Of a stretch of DNA of 13,683 bases, positions 5,844-13,683 are shown one piece after another. A program made the position numbers and the translations under genes. Each line of letters begins with the position of its first letter. Within the stretch, counting starts at the first letter, position 1. The stretch is taken from NCBI GenBank assembly GCA_017521065.1, contig JAFXEA010000091.1:1-13683 (forward strand), read 5' to 3'. The stretch is from Kiritimatiellia bacterium (GTDB lineage: Bacteria; Verrucomicrobiota; Kiritimatiellia; RFP12; UBA1067). The notes beneath the pieces are model-generated. The model was not told the DNA's origin. It worked only from the letters and a program-made list of their open reading frames with translations, and searched no databases.

Positions 5844-8800
5844 ATGATGTTGTTTGCGATTCTCTTTGCGGCTTTTGTCGCCGATGTGCCGGTAAAGACC
5901 GAGGCGCCCTTGAAATTCTATCCGTCGTACGCCGGGGTGCAGGACTCCTCTCCCGGCAAAATGGTCCCGCTCAAGCCGATTAAAATACGCAAGCCGGGGC
6001 GTTTCTGGATGTTTGTCGAGTCTCCGCGCAGGATAGAGTTCACTCTCCGTCGCGAGGCTGATGCGGGTTCTGCCCTCGACAAAAAGGTTGCTCAGATGCA
6101 GTTCAACTTCATTCAAGTAGAATGTGCAGGACAGCACCGTCGCCGCTGGCCCGCGCCGGGCGAAAAGGATTTCACCTTCAAGTGGGATTCGCCGCATCCA
6201 GGGTTCTATACGCTGGATTTCGATCCCGGAAAGGCATGTTCGCTCGTGCCGGTTTCGGCGAATGTGCCGTTCGCATTGGAAACGGCGGAAGGCTTCGAAC
6301 AGCTTGCTCAAGGCAAAGGATGGAATGCGCATAACCGTCCGTTAAAGGAACTGGACGATGCCGCCTCGAAAGTGAAGCTCGAAAAGCCAGTCAACATCCT
6401 CTATCTTGGCGATTCCCTTTCAGATTTCGACCGCGGTTCGAACCATGTGGATACAGTTGCTGAATATCTTGCAAAGCACAACCCCGGCAAGGTGAAGTGC
6501 TGGAATTTTGCAAAAGGAGGCGATTGCATCAGATACATAATTCAGCGCATGGACGGAAAGGGAAAGGGTGACTGGAAGGCTCGCTATGACGACCTGTGGA
6601 ACCGCAAATACGATTGGGCGTTCATTCTGCTCGGGCATAACGACACAAAAACCAATCTGAAGAACGATTTCAAGGAGCCGTTCACGCCGCGCGCGCAGCA
6701 GCACGAAATGTACGATGAACTGATCCGCAGACTTCGTGCGCGAGGAATCGGGCGCATTGTACTTCTGTCGTCCACCAGTTCGAATTTTGACGTGTGCAAT
6801 CATTGGGTTACTTCGCGTCTTGACCGAGCCAGAGCTTCCGGCAAAGGGATATCGCTCTTCGGTCAACCGGAGCAGATGGAAGCGTTCAACAAGGCTCTTC
6901 GGGAAATCGCCGCGCGCAACAATGTTGAATATGCCGATTTGTACGACAAGATGAAGGCGCGCGAAGATAAGCCGTTTATGCTCCGCTTCACGGACGGCGT
7001 ACATCTTTCAAAGAAGGGGTATGATTTTGTGGCGGTGGAGACGTTGCGGTATCTGGCTAAAAATCCAGCCCCTAAAATTACGATGGAAAAAACGGTCGCA
7101 CCAGCCGCAACGGTCAGATCGGCAAAGTGCGCGGAGAAGTCGTCTGTCCAAAAATTTCCTGAAGGTGACGCAATCAGGAACGGTTCGTTTGAAGTGCGCG
7201 GGCAGGAAAACGCTTGGACTCTGCCAAAAGGATGGCGCATATCTCGCGGCGAAGGTATGAACGGCGGCGGCGGACTGGTGTTTGAATGCAACGAGAAGCT
7301 CGAGCAACCCGCAAAAGCCGAGCAGATTTCAGATGTCGCTCCCGGTCGGATATATGATTTTGAGGCATGGGTGGATGGTGCTATCGATTGCGCGAAGGGT
7401 GCGCAGGTGGATATTCAGTTTCTTGACGCTGACGGCAAAGTGGTTTCTGGGGTGTATTCCGGCACAAGGGCGAACAACAAGGGATGGGGACGGCTTAGCG
7501 TGCGCACGAAGAGATTACCCGCCAATGTGCGTAAAGTGCGCATCCGTCCGAGTGTTCCCGCCGGGGCAAAAGGCCGGGTTTCGTTTGATGACATTTCTCT
7601 TAATCCCCACCGGGTAATGCCGGTTACAGCGCTGTGTTCGTCGCACTACCGCAACGAGGCGGGGATTGATGACGGTATCGTGACCTTCTACGCCGGGATA
7701 GATTTGGCGGATACAGGGTGTCTGAAAGATGAAGTGGATGTATTTTTCGTTTATGAAACGCCGGAAGGGAAAATCGTCCGGAAAAAGGCGGAATCCTTCA
7801 ATGGCATTGATGCAAGCATCGGGATATGGCCTGCGGCGTTCATGGAGGGGCCACAGGAGATTTCAGCTGAGATTGTCGCAAAAGACGGACGCACGCTTGG
7901 GTGCCGCAAGCTGACATTCTCACGCATAAGGAGGCGTCCGCGCCGGAATGTGGCGATAGACCGCTACAGGCGCGTTACTGTCGCCGGTAAACCGTTCTTC
8001 CCTGTCGGAATATATGCAGGAACGGCAAATTCCAATATGGTCGAACGATTGGGCAGGTCTCCGTTCAATACGCTGATGGCATATCATGGACTAAACCGGC
8101 AAATGCTGGACTGGTGCCGTGAAAACGACCTGATGGCGAATGTTCATGCAGGGGATTATCAAACGTCGGAAAAAGATATCGCCAAAAAAGTTTCCGACTT
8201 GAAGAATCATCCCGCCGTTCTCGCATGGCTGGTGAACGACGAGAAGCCGGTCTCGGCACTGCCGCAGCTTAAGACTCGTTATCGTACCGTACTGGATAAT
8301 GATGACGGGCATCCGACATGGGCGGTGCTGTATCAGGTGGATCAGATTCGCGAATACATCGGAACGTGTGACGTAATCGGAAGCGACCCTTATCCGGTTC
8401 CCCATGAATCGCTCTCGTGGGTGCGTAGGTCTACCGAAAAGGCCCGTAAAGGCACTTTTGGTGCGTTGTCCCTCTGGCAGACGTCGCAGATATTCGATTG
8501 GGCCGCGTACAAAACAAAGGCGGTGCCGGGAACGGACGTTTCAAAATATCGCGCTCCCACGCTTGCGGAAATGAAAGCGATGGCATGGTTGGAGATTGCC
8601 GGCGGCGCAAACGCGCTCTTTATGTATTCGTACTCGCCGTTAGAAAAGATGGATTGGCGGGATCCGTTCGAAAAGCGCTGGAAAGATGTGTGTGAATGTG
8701 CGTCGGAGATTGTGAAAATGTCATCTGTCCTGCTTTCGGTTGATGATCCTCCGCATATCAAAAACATCCCGGATCAGCTTTCGGTGCGTACGTGGCGTAC

Positions 8801-10919
8801 GGGCGCAACGGTGCATGTTCTGGTGTGCAATGCAAGCGGAAAGACGCTTAAGACGAACCTGCCGCTCGGCGAGGGCAAGTACGAGAATATGCGCATAGTT
8901 CTCGGTGGCGGAGTCTCGATGTTGAAGAAAAATACTTTGGCGCTTGATTTTGCGCCAGAAGGCTACGCGTTCCTTTCATTCGACGGCGATAAGCCGATAG
9001 ATTTTGAGGAGTTGAAATACAACAGACCGGACGCGACCGCCTATATTGATGCCGGGACGTGGGCACAACCGCTTGTGCTGGACTATGATTCGGACGGAGA
9101 TCTTGATCTTGTTGCGCTTTCGAAGAGCGCTTTGACCAACGCTTTCATTTTCTATGAAAACCCCACTCCCAAAGGTGTGAAATGCAAGATGCCTGTATTC
9201 AGGAAGGGGCGCACCATTTCCACCGATGTATGCAACGGACACATCTCTTCTCAGCTTTTCGACGGCAAGTGGATTGTGACAAAGCCCGGCGGGGTGATGT
9301 GGGATCCGCGGAAACGATGGGGCAGGTTTACCGATATCCGCGGGGTGGAGTATGACCCTATCCAACGCGACACAAAGAATACGGAAAAGGCGAATTACCG
9401 GGTGTGGCGTCTCGTGGATTTTGATGGAGACGGATTGGAAGATGTTGTTATGGGTCTTGATTCGTGGACAAAGTATGGCGTTTTGAAAGGGAATGCCTAC
9501 GATTCCGCCGGCGTATGGACAAATTGCTTGCTTCAGACACGCCTGTATTGGAGCAAATGTGTATCAGGTCGCGGGAAGGATGCGAAATACGCAAGGACGG
9601 AAGAACTGCTTCTTGCGGATGGCACTTCCTTTCAGACTGATGGCGATCCGAGTCCGATGTTCGAAGATTTTGATCTCGACGGAGATCTTGATATCGTATG
9701 CGGCGATTTTACCGGCGGCTTCTGGTATTTTGAAAATACAGGCTCGCGCACCGCTCCCAAATATGCGGCACGCCGCCGTTTAACTGATACACTTGACGCG
9801 GAGGTCCGCTGCGAGGTGTGCATGCAGGTTCCTCTGTCCGTCGATTGGGATGGCGACGGCGATGCTGATATTGTTGAAGGCGAGGAGGATGGGCGCATCG
9901 CCTTGATTGAAAATCTCGGAGTGAAGAATGGGGTTGTGATGTTCTCTCAGCCGCAGTATTTCCGGCAGGAGGCGGAAGATCTTGATTTCGGATGCCTTTC
10001 GACACCGTTCGGGTGCGACTGGGATGGTGATGGTGACTGGGATCTGATATGCGGTAATTCGGCAGGACGTCTGGCGTTTATTGAAAACCTTTCCGGAGCG
10101 GGTGTTTACAGGCCGAAATGGGTGGAACCTGTGTTGATGTCCGCAAGCGGCAAGACAATCAACATACGTGCCGGGATGAACGGTTCGATACAGGGGCCGG
10201 GTGAACAAAGCTGGGGATATACGGTGCCGTCGGTCGCTGACTGGGATGGAGACGGCTTCTTGGATGTGATGATGAACGACATCTGGGGGCACGTGCGGAT
10301 ATACCGCAATCCCGGCAGGAAAGGCACGCTTGATCTGGAAAAACCTCAACCGATAGAAGTCGAGTGGGAAGGTGCGAATCCCGAACTCGCCTGGGGGTGG
10401 GAGAAGCCCAAGGGCAAGGAACTGCTTACCCAGTGGCGTACGCGCGCACTCATGTACGACTGGAACAAGGATGGGCTTATGGACTTGATCGTGCTTGATC
10501 AGGAGGGGTATCTTGCCTGGTTTGAACGCTTCAAGAACCCTTCGGGAAAACTCTCGCTCAAGCATCCCAGGAGAGTCTTCTTGCGCGATGGGCGGATGGT
10601 TCCGCTTCTCTGGTCCAATGGTGCAGCAGGAAAGAGCGGACGGCGGCAGTTCTGCATTGCCGATTGGAACCGTGACGGCAAAGAAGATTTTCTCCTCAAT
10701 GGTGGGAATGTACAGCTTTATCGCCAGATCAAAAAGACGGATGAAGGCTGGACGTTCTCCATGGGGGGCGGATTCGGAAAGCGCAAGCTTGCTGGACATC
10801 CGTCTTGTCCTACAGTTGTAGATTTTGATAACGACGGAGTTCCGGAAGTCATTGTCGGAACAGAAGACGGCCGCTTCTTCCATCATCTGAACCCCTATGC
10901 GTTCAATTGGGGAAAATGA
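5844..10919 (+). CDS. Giant modular protein: SGNH esterase, carbohydrate-binding-like, glycosidase-like barrel and FG-GAP/VCBS propeller
   Basis: A 1691-residue protein. A short hydrophobic N-terminus (2-13) without a basic start is a weak signal peptide. Residues ~20-145 look like a beta-sandwich. Residues ~183-405 form an SGNH/GDSL hydrolase: GDSL (189-192, Ser191), AKGGD (223-227), GHND (264-267, Asn266) and DGVH (384-387), so all four catalytic positions are present. Residues ~443-586 (NGSFE to FDDISL) resemble CBM4/9-type modules. Residues ~705-960 resemble a clan GH-A TIM barrel: GKPFFPVGIY, then NHPAVLAWLVNDE with Glu800 as possible acid/base, then a SDPYPVP strand. A sandwich follows (~965-1047), then nine DxDxDGxxD-type calcium loops. 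It is last in the operon, 11 bases after the beta-helix gene. Likely role: removing acyl groups and possibly sugars from a glycan outside the cell; the substrate is unknown. Confidence 0.85.
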   Translation: MMLFAILFAAFVADVPVKTEAPLKFYPSYAGVQDSSPGKMVPLKPIKIRKPGRFWMFVESPRRIEFTLRREADAGSALDKKVAQMQFNFIQVECAGQHRRRWPAPGEKDFTFKWDSPHPGFYTLDFDPGKACSLVPVSANVPFALETAEGFEQLAQGKGWNAHNRPLKELDDAASKVKLEKPVNILYLGDSLSDFDRGSNHVDTVAEYLAKHNPGKVKCWNFAKGGDCIRYIIQRMDGKGKGDWKARYDDLWNRKYDWAFILLGHNDTKTNLKNDFKEPFTPRAQQHEMYDELIRRLRARGIGRIVLLSSTSSNFDVCNHWVTSRLDRARASGKGISLFGQPEQMEAFNKALREIAARNNVEYADLYDKMKAREDKPFMLRFTDGVHLSKKGYDFVAVETLRYLAKNPAPKITMEKTVAPAATVRSAKCAEKSSVQKFPEGDAIRNGSFEVRGQENAWTLPKGWRISRGEGMNGGGGLVFECNEKLEQPAKAEQISDVAPGRIYDFEAWVDGAIDCAKGAQVDIQFLDADGKVVSGVYSGTRANNKGWGRLSVRTKRLPANVRKVRIRPSVPAGAKGRVSFDDISLNPHRVMPVTALCSSHYRNEAGIDDGIVTFYAGIDLADTGCLKDEVDVFFVYETPEGKIVRKKAESFNGIDASIGIWPAAFMEGPQEISAEIVAKDGRTLGCRKLTFSRIRRRPRRNVAIDRYRRVTVAGKPFFPVGIYAGTANSNMVERLGRSPFNTLMAYHGLNRQMLDWCRENDLMANVHAGDYQTSEKDIAKKVSDLKNHPAVLAWLVNDEKPVSALPQLKTRYRTVLDNDDGHPTWAVLYQVDQIREYIGTCDVIGSDPYPVPHESLSWVRRSTEKARKGTFGALSLWQTSQIFDWAAYKTKAVPGTDVSKYRAPTLAEMKAMAWLEIAGGANALFMYSYSPLEKMDWRDPFEKRWKDVCECASEIVKMSSVLLSVDDPPHIKNIPDQLSVRTWRTGATVHVLVCNASGKTLKTNLPLGEGKYENMRIVLGGGVSMLKKNTLALDFAPEGYAFLSFDGDKPIDFEELKYNRPDATAYIDAGTWAQPLVLDYDSDGDLDLVALSKSALTNAFIFYENPTPKGVKCKMPVFRKGRTISTDVCNGHISSQLFDGKWIVTKPGGVMWDPRKRWGRFTDIRGVEYDPIQRDTKNTEKANYRVWRLVDFDGDGLEDVVMGLDSWTKYGVLKGNAYDSAGVWTNCLLQTRLYWSKCVSGRGKDAKYARTEELLLADGTSFQTDGDPSPMFEDFDLDGDLDIVCGDFTGGFWYFENTGSRTAPKYAARRRLTDTLDAEVRCEVCMQVPLSVDWDGDGDADIVEGEEDGRIALIENLGVKNGVVMFSQPQYFRQEAEDLDFGCLSTPFGCDWDGDGDWDLICGNSAGRLAFIENLSGAGVYRPKWVEPVLMSASGKTINIRAGMNGSIQGPGEQSWGYTVPSVADWDGDGFLDVMMNDIWGHVRIYRNPGRKGTLDLEKPQPIEVEWEGANPELAWGWEKPKGKELLTQWRTRALMYDWNKDGLMDLIVLDQEGYLAWFERFKNPSGKLSLKHPRRVFLRDGRMVPLLWSNGAAGKSGRRQFCIADWNRDGKEDFLLNGGNVQLYRQIKKTDEGWTFSMGGGFGKRKLAGHPSCPTVVDFDNDGVPEVIVGTEDGRFFHHLNPYAFNWGK
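9081..10847 (+). repeat. Nine FG-GAP/VCBS-type calcium-loop motifs in the giant protein
   Basis: The motifs start at residues 1080 (DYDSDGDLD), 1192 (DFDGDGLED), 1275 (DFDLDGDLD), 1334 (DWDGDGDAD), 1392 (DWDGDGDWD), 1466 (DWDGDGFLD), 1539 (DWNKDGLMD), 1607 (DWNRDGKED) and 1660 (DFDNDGVPE). Spacing is 53-112 residues. They are usually followed by a strand and an aromatic glycan-propeller-like ending such as IALIENL or WYFENTG. FG-GAP/VCBS repeats form integrin-like beta-propellers, often linked to carbohydrate or cell-surface binding. The aspartate-rich coding also creates long false reading frames on the opposite strand. Confidence 0.85.
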
Positions 10920-10934
10920 TAGGATGTGCTTTTA

Positions 10935-10963
10935 TTGAAAACAAATAATGGTTTTGGTAGTAT
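10935..10963 (+). promoter_or_regulatory. Putative promoter of the downstream PATR-repeat gene
   Basis: TTGAAA (10935-10940), a 17-base spacer, then TAGTAT (10958-10963), preceded by TG one base away (extended -10). It lies in the 80-base gap after the giant gene. This suggests that the last gene is transcribed on its own, whether or not it also gets read-through from the operon. The -10 matches only four of six consensus bases. Confidence 0.4.
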
Positions 10964-10983
10964 TTGTCTATTGAAATTCGTAT

Positions 10984-10990
10984 GGAAAGG
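10984..10990 (+). promoter_or_regulatory. Ribosome binding site of the PATR-repeat gene
   Basis: GGAAAGG lies 9 bases before the ATG at 11000. It argues against the in-frame ATG at 10982, which sits just upstream of this site. Confidence 0.5.
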
Positions 10991-10999
10991 TCGATTGTT

Positions 11000-13683
11000 A
11001 TGAAAAAGAAACATTCTATGCTCGCACTGCTGGTCGTATGCTTGTGTTGTTCTTCGATTCTTGAAGCTGCTAACTTTTATTGGGTGGGGGCATCCAACGA
11101 TTGGTGGAACGCCGCCAGTTATTCTTCAGTCAAGGGCGGAACGGGTGGAACGCAAATGCCGGGCGCTGATGACAGGGTTGTTCTTTCCGCAAATCAGAGA
11201 GTGTATGCCGACGATTCTACGATAGCGTTTTTTTCCACCATAAAAGAGGTTGAAATTTCCGGTACGAACATTGTGGCGAATTTCAATATCACGACAAATG
11301 CCGATCTGGGATGCTATTTCAGTTCAATGGCTTTGTCTGTGCCTGGCGACGCCTTTTTTGTCAAGATGGGTCCGGGAAGGCTCACATTTGCAAAGCGGGG
11401 CGATCCGGACCTTCATAGGGTCAATGGCAAGATCGACACTTACCATTATACGATGAACATCGATCTTTGTGAGGGTGAACTTGCTTTGGAGCCTTGTATT
11501 AAGGATTCCTACCGCCACAGGTACGGAAATGTGACGGTCCGCGAAGGCGCTACCCTTTACGGAGTGGAGGGCGGCATCACATGGTTTGAAAGTCTTGCCG
11601 GCTCCGGTACCGTCACAAATTCCGTCACGACGGGGTCGCAGCTTTATGTTGTGGGCGCACGCAACGAGCCTACGGTCTTTTCCGGCGTTTTGGGTGGATT
11701 CAATTATTTCATTCCGCAGGGGAATACATGGTACACGGGAACGCAAAACACCATCGGAAGCATAATCAGGCCGGCGGGCTATACTGGTACATCCAATGTT
11801 GGTATCACGGGATTTATGACATTTGCCGGACCTAGTTCATGTCCGTCATCTTTAGGAATCGGCAATATAGACGGACGCTATTCTGCGAGACTCCTTTACC
11901 TGGGGACAACCGGAGAAACGATAGAACGCAGCGTTACCTTGTGGAATACGGCCAGTGCTCCTTTCGTGTGGGATGCCGGTGCATATGGCGGACTTGAATT
12001 TACCGGCACATTCACCGCTACTGGTGCCATCGGCGCCCAGCAGCGGCTTGTCCTGACCGGATCAAACACGGTGCCGTGCGTCGTGCGGAGCAAATTCGTC
12101 CGGAATGCTTCGTTCGGCGCATCAGGGAGTCTTTTTCACATAACCAAGCAGGGTAGCGGCACATGGAGATTCGCAGAGCCTGACGAGACGGAACTTTCCG
12201 GCGTAATCGGCGTGGAAGAGGGTGTTCTGGAGTTTGATACGCTTAGGGAAGCAGGACTGAAATCGGCGTTAGGTTCTGCAACGGAGCTTTATGCGGATCA
12301 GTGCCTTGCCGTTACGAACGGTCTGACGGCCGTTCCGTATGCGCACTTTCTTGGCGGGGATGGCACGACTGGAACATTGCGCTATCTTGGAGATGTTTCG
12401 CGCACGATAAAAAGAAGACTTGTCGCTCTCAAGGGCGACGGCCGCATCGAGGCTCCTTTTGCGCCCGCTCTCAACTGGGTAGGCGTGACAAGCCTGGGAG
12501 ACGGCGTCAAAACTCTTACGGTGGATTGCAAAGAATGGCAGACAAACCGCTACGCCAATATAACCGGAAATGTAAGCGTCAGGAAATCGGGGGCGGGCGA
12601 CCTTGTGCTTTCCGGCGATCTTTCGTTCAATGGCGATATCATCTCTTCAGGCGGCGGCACTCTGACCGTCAAAGACATTTCCGGATGCAAATACGAATAC
12701 TACAGGCTCGCGCTGAAGGAAACGGCATATACCTCTACGAACGAAGAGTTTTCCGCTTATGGGGTTGTGAATACATCGAATTCAGCAGGAACCAAAACCC
12801 GCACTGTCATACTCAACGAATTCGGACTTTACGACGCGGCAGGGAAGAGGGTGAATATGGGAGATGCCAATTCCGGCGCGGAAAACGTTTCTCAGCTCGG
12901 TCATGGACAGATTTCGCTGGAATCGCAGGATTCCTATATCATCGCCGCGAAAAACGAGACTGTGATCTATAGTCCCTGGCGTCTGCTCGACAATGATTGT
13001 TCGGGAGGTTATAGGTTCTCCGTTTTATGGTCCGATGTGAACAAGGTTCCTAGGTTTGACGATCCGCATTCATGGGTTTCGCTTGTATATCGCATGAAAC
13101 AAGGTGCGAACGATGCGGCATATTTCGACTTGAACTATCAGGTGGGTGCAGGGGATACCAATTTCGGACAGAATCCTACGGCATTTTCCCTTTACGCTTC
13201 CGCCGACGGACTCAATTATGAAGAACTGTATTCGTCCAACAATTGCGTAACGGCGTCTTTCCCGCAGCACAGTTATGCGTGGTTGTCCGACGGCTCTTCG
13301 GCATGGGCGGAGATGAGTAGCACAAAGCCGGAAAAAGTAAGCCACGCGAAGATTCGCCTTCCCCGTTCGACAGTTCAGACTTCGTACAATGTTCTTGGCA
13401 ACGTTCGCTCCATTTCTGCCGATGCCGATTCAACGCTTTGCTATGAGGGGGAAGGCTCATTGGAGATTTCGGGTCTTACTGCAGATGTCTCAGGTGTGGG
13501 AATCATCAAGGGTTTCTCGTTCGCAGTCAATGGAACTCTTTATCTGACGGGCGTATCTGCTGATTCCACGGTTGTGGATATTCCAGCCAATCTTTCCGGT
13601 GTAGAGAATCTTTCGAACGCAAAGAGCTGGGAGCTTTCCATAAACGGAGGCGACGGCGCAAGATATTCGATAGCATCCGTGAC
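11000..13683 (+). CDS. Secreted autotransporter-associated-repeat (PATR-like) surface protein, 3' truncated by window
   Basis: The frame from the ATG at 11000 is open to the end of the window: at least 894 residues with no stop. The N-terminus MKKKHSMLALLVVCLC is a clear export signal, with likely cleavage near LEAA (residue 24). The mature start ANFYWVGASNDWWNAASY, followed by PGADDRVVL, is the usual opening of PVC-group PATR proteins. PATR-like units are visible at about residues 379-412 (KQGSGTWRF, then GVIGVEEGVLEF) and 527-560 (RKSGAGDLVLSGD, then GGGTLTVKD). A later part (~690-770, SPWRLLDNDCSGGYRF to YASADGLNYEEL) looks like a jelly-roll or discoidin-like sandwich. The C-terminus, and so any barrel or anchor, lies outside the window. 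Such proteins are large cell-surface beta-helices; the function here is unknown. Confidence 0.82.
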   Translation, partial: MKKKHSMLALLVVCLCCSSILEAANFYWVGASNDWWNAASYSSVKGGTGGTQMPGADDRVVLSANQRVYADDSTIAFFSTIKEVEISGTNIVANFNITTNADLGCYFSSMALSVPGDAFFVKMGPGRLTFAKRGDPDLHRVNGKIDTYHYTMNIDLCEGELALEPCIKDSYRHRYGNVTVREGATLYGVEGGITWFESLAGSGTVTNSVTTGSQLYVVGARNEPTVFSGVLGGFNYFIPQGNTWYTGTQNTIGSIIRPAGYTGTSNVGITGFMTFAGPSSCPSSLGIGNIDGRYSARLLYLGTTGETIERSVTLWNTASAPFVWDAGAYGGLEFTGTFTATGAIGAQQRLVLTGSNTVPCVVRSKFVRNASFGASGSLFHITKQGSGTWRFAEPDETELSGVIGVEEGVLEFDTLREAGLKSALGSATELYADQCLAVTNGLTAVPYAHFLGGDGTTGTLRYLGDVSRTIKRRLVALKGDGRIEAPFAPALNWVGVTSLGDGVKTLTVDCKEWQTNRYANITGNVSVRKSGAGDLVLSGDLSFNGDIISSGGGTLTVKDISGCKYEYYRLALKETAYTSTNEEFSAYGVVNTSNSAGTKTRTVILNEFGLYDAAGKRVNMGDANSGAENVSQLGHGQISLESQDSYIIAAKNETVIYSPWRLLDNDCSGGYRFSVLWSDVNKVPRFDDPHSWVSLVYRMKQGANDAAYFDLNYQVGAGDTNFGQNPTAFSLYASADGLNYEELYSSNNCVTASFPQHSYAWLSDGSSAWAEMSSTKPEKVSHAKIRLPRSTVQTSYNVLGNVRSISADADSTLCYEGEGSLEISGLTADVSGVGIIKGFSFAVNGTLYLTGVSADSTVVDIPANLSGVENLSNAKSWELSINGGDGARYSIASV

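Noticed and set aside
6420..7004. Minus-strand frame of 194 codons opposite the SGNH domain
   Set aside because: The plus strand carries intact SGNH motifs here; the minus frame has no supporting motif or ribosome site.
9780..10886. Long open frame (368 codons) on the minus strand
   Set aside because: It lies wholly opposite the calcium-loop repeats of the giant gene, whose Asp/Gly-rich codons avoid reverse-strand stops. Its translation shows no domain, signal or ribosome site.
10920..10960. Possible terminator after the giant gene (AAAAC...GTTTT)
   Set aside because: The stem is five AT-rich base pairs with no clear T-tract and overlaps the better promoter candidate.
12301..12972. Plus-strand open frame of 223 codons inside the last gene
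   Set aside because: It is in another frame of the PATR gene, very rich in Arg, with no recognisable domain. The 11000 frame has a signal peptide and coherent repeats.

Overview
The window looks like a polysaccharide-utilisation or surface-glycan locus from a free-standing bacterial chromosome, most likely a member of the PVC superphylum (Kiritimatiellota, Lentisphaerota or Verrucomicrobiota). This is inferred from the mix of gene types, not from a marker gene. The clues are a XylR-type AraC regulator with a LacI-like sensor, Asp-box sialidase-like proteins, very long secreted beta-helix proteins with autotransporter-associated (PATR-like) repeats, and VCBS/FG-GAP fusions. Nearly every structural gene starts with an export signal, so the encoded chemistry is probably periplasmic or extracellular. 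There are no tRNAs, rRNAs, CRISPR arrays or insertion sequences that I can see, and no gene-free stretch longer than 141 bases.

Layout. Positions 2-841 (+) hold the 3' end of a glycoside-hydrolase-like gene that starts before the window. It runs tail-to-tail into, and overlaps by 59 bases, a XylR/AraC-type regulator at 783-2057 (-). The 141-base divergent gap at 2058-2198 holds promoters in both directions and paired TTGAT/ATCAA palindromes that make good operator candidates. From 2199 rightward comes a tight operon: a sialidase-like Asp-box protein (2199-3545), an alpha/beta-hydrolase esterase (3542-4369), a secreted beta-helix protein (4366-5832) and a 1691-residue multi-domain protein (5844-10919). 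The first three genes are joined by 4-base ATGA overlaps and the fourth follows after 11 bases. After an 80-base gap with its own promoter-like sequence comes a second secreted PATR-repeat protein, starting at 11000 and still open at the window end (at least 894 residues).

How the genes may work together (inference). The regulator would sense a sugar with its LacI-like domain and act at the divergent promoter of the operon. The operon offers one Asp-box glycosidase-like enzyme, a Ser-Asp-His esterase, and a giant protein joining an SGNH esterase, a carbohydrate-binding-like module, a glycosidase-like TIM barrel and a nine-motif calcium-binding propeller. This suggests stepwise removal of ester groups and sugars from a decorated glycan. 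The identity of the glycan cannot be read from the sequence. The most unusual item is the 1691-residue fusion.
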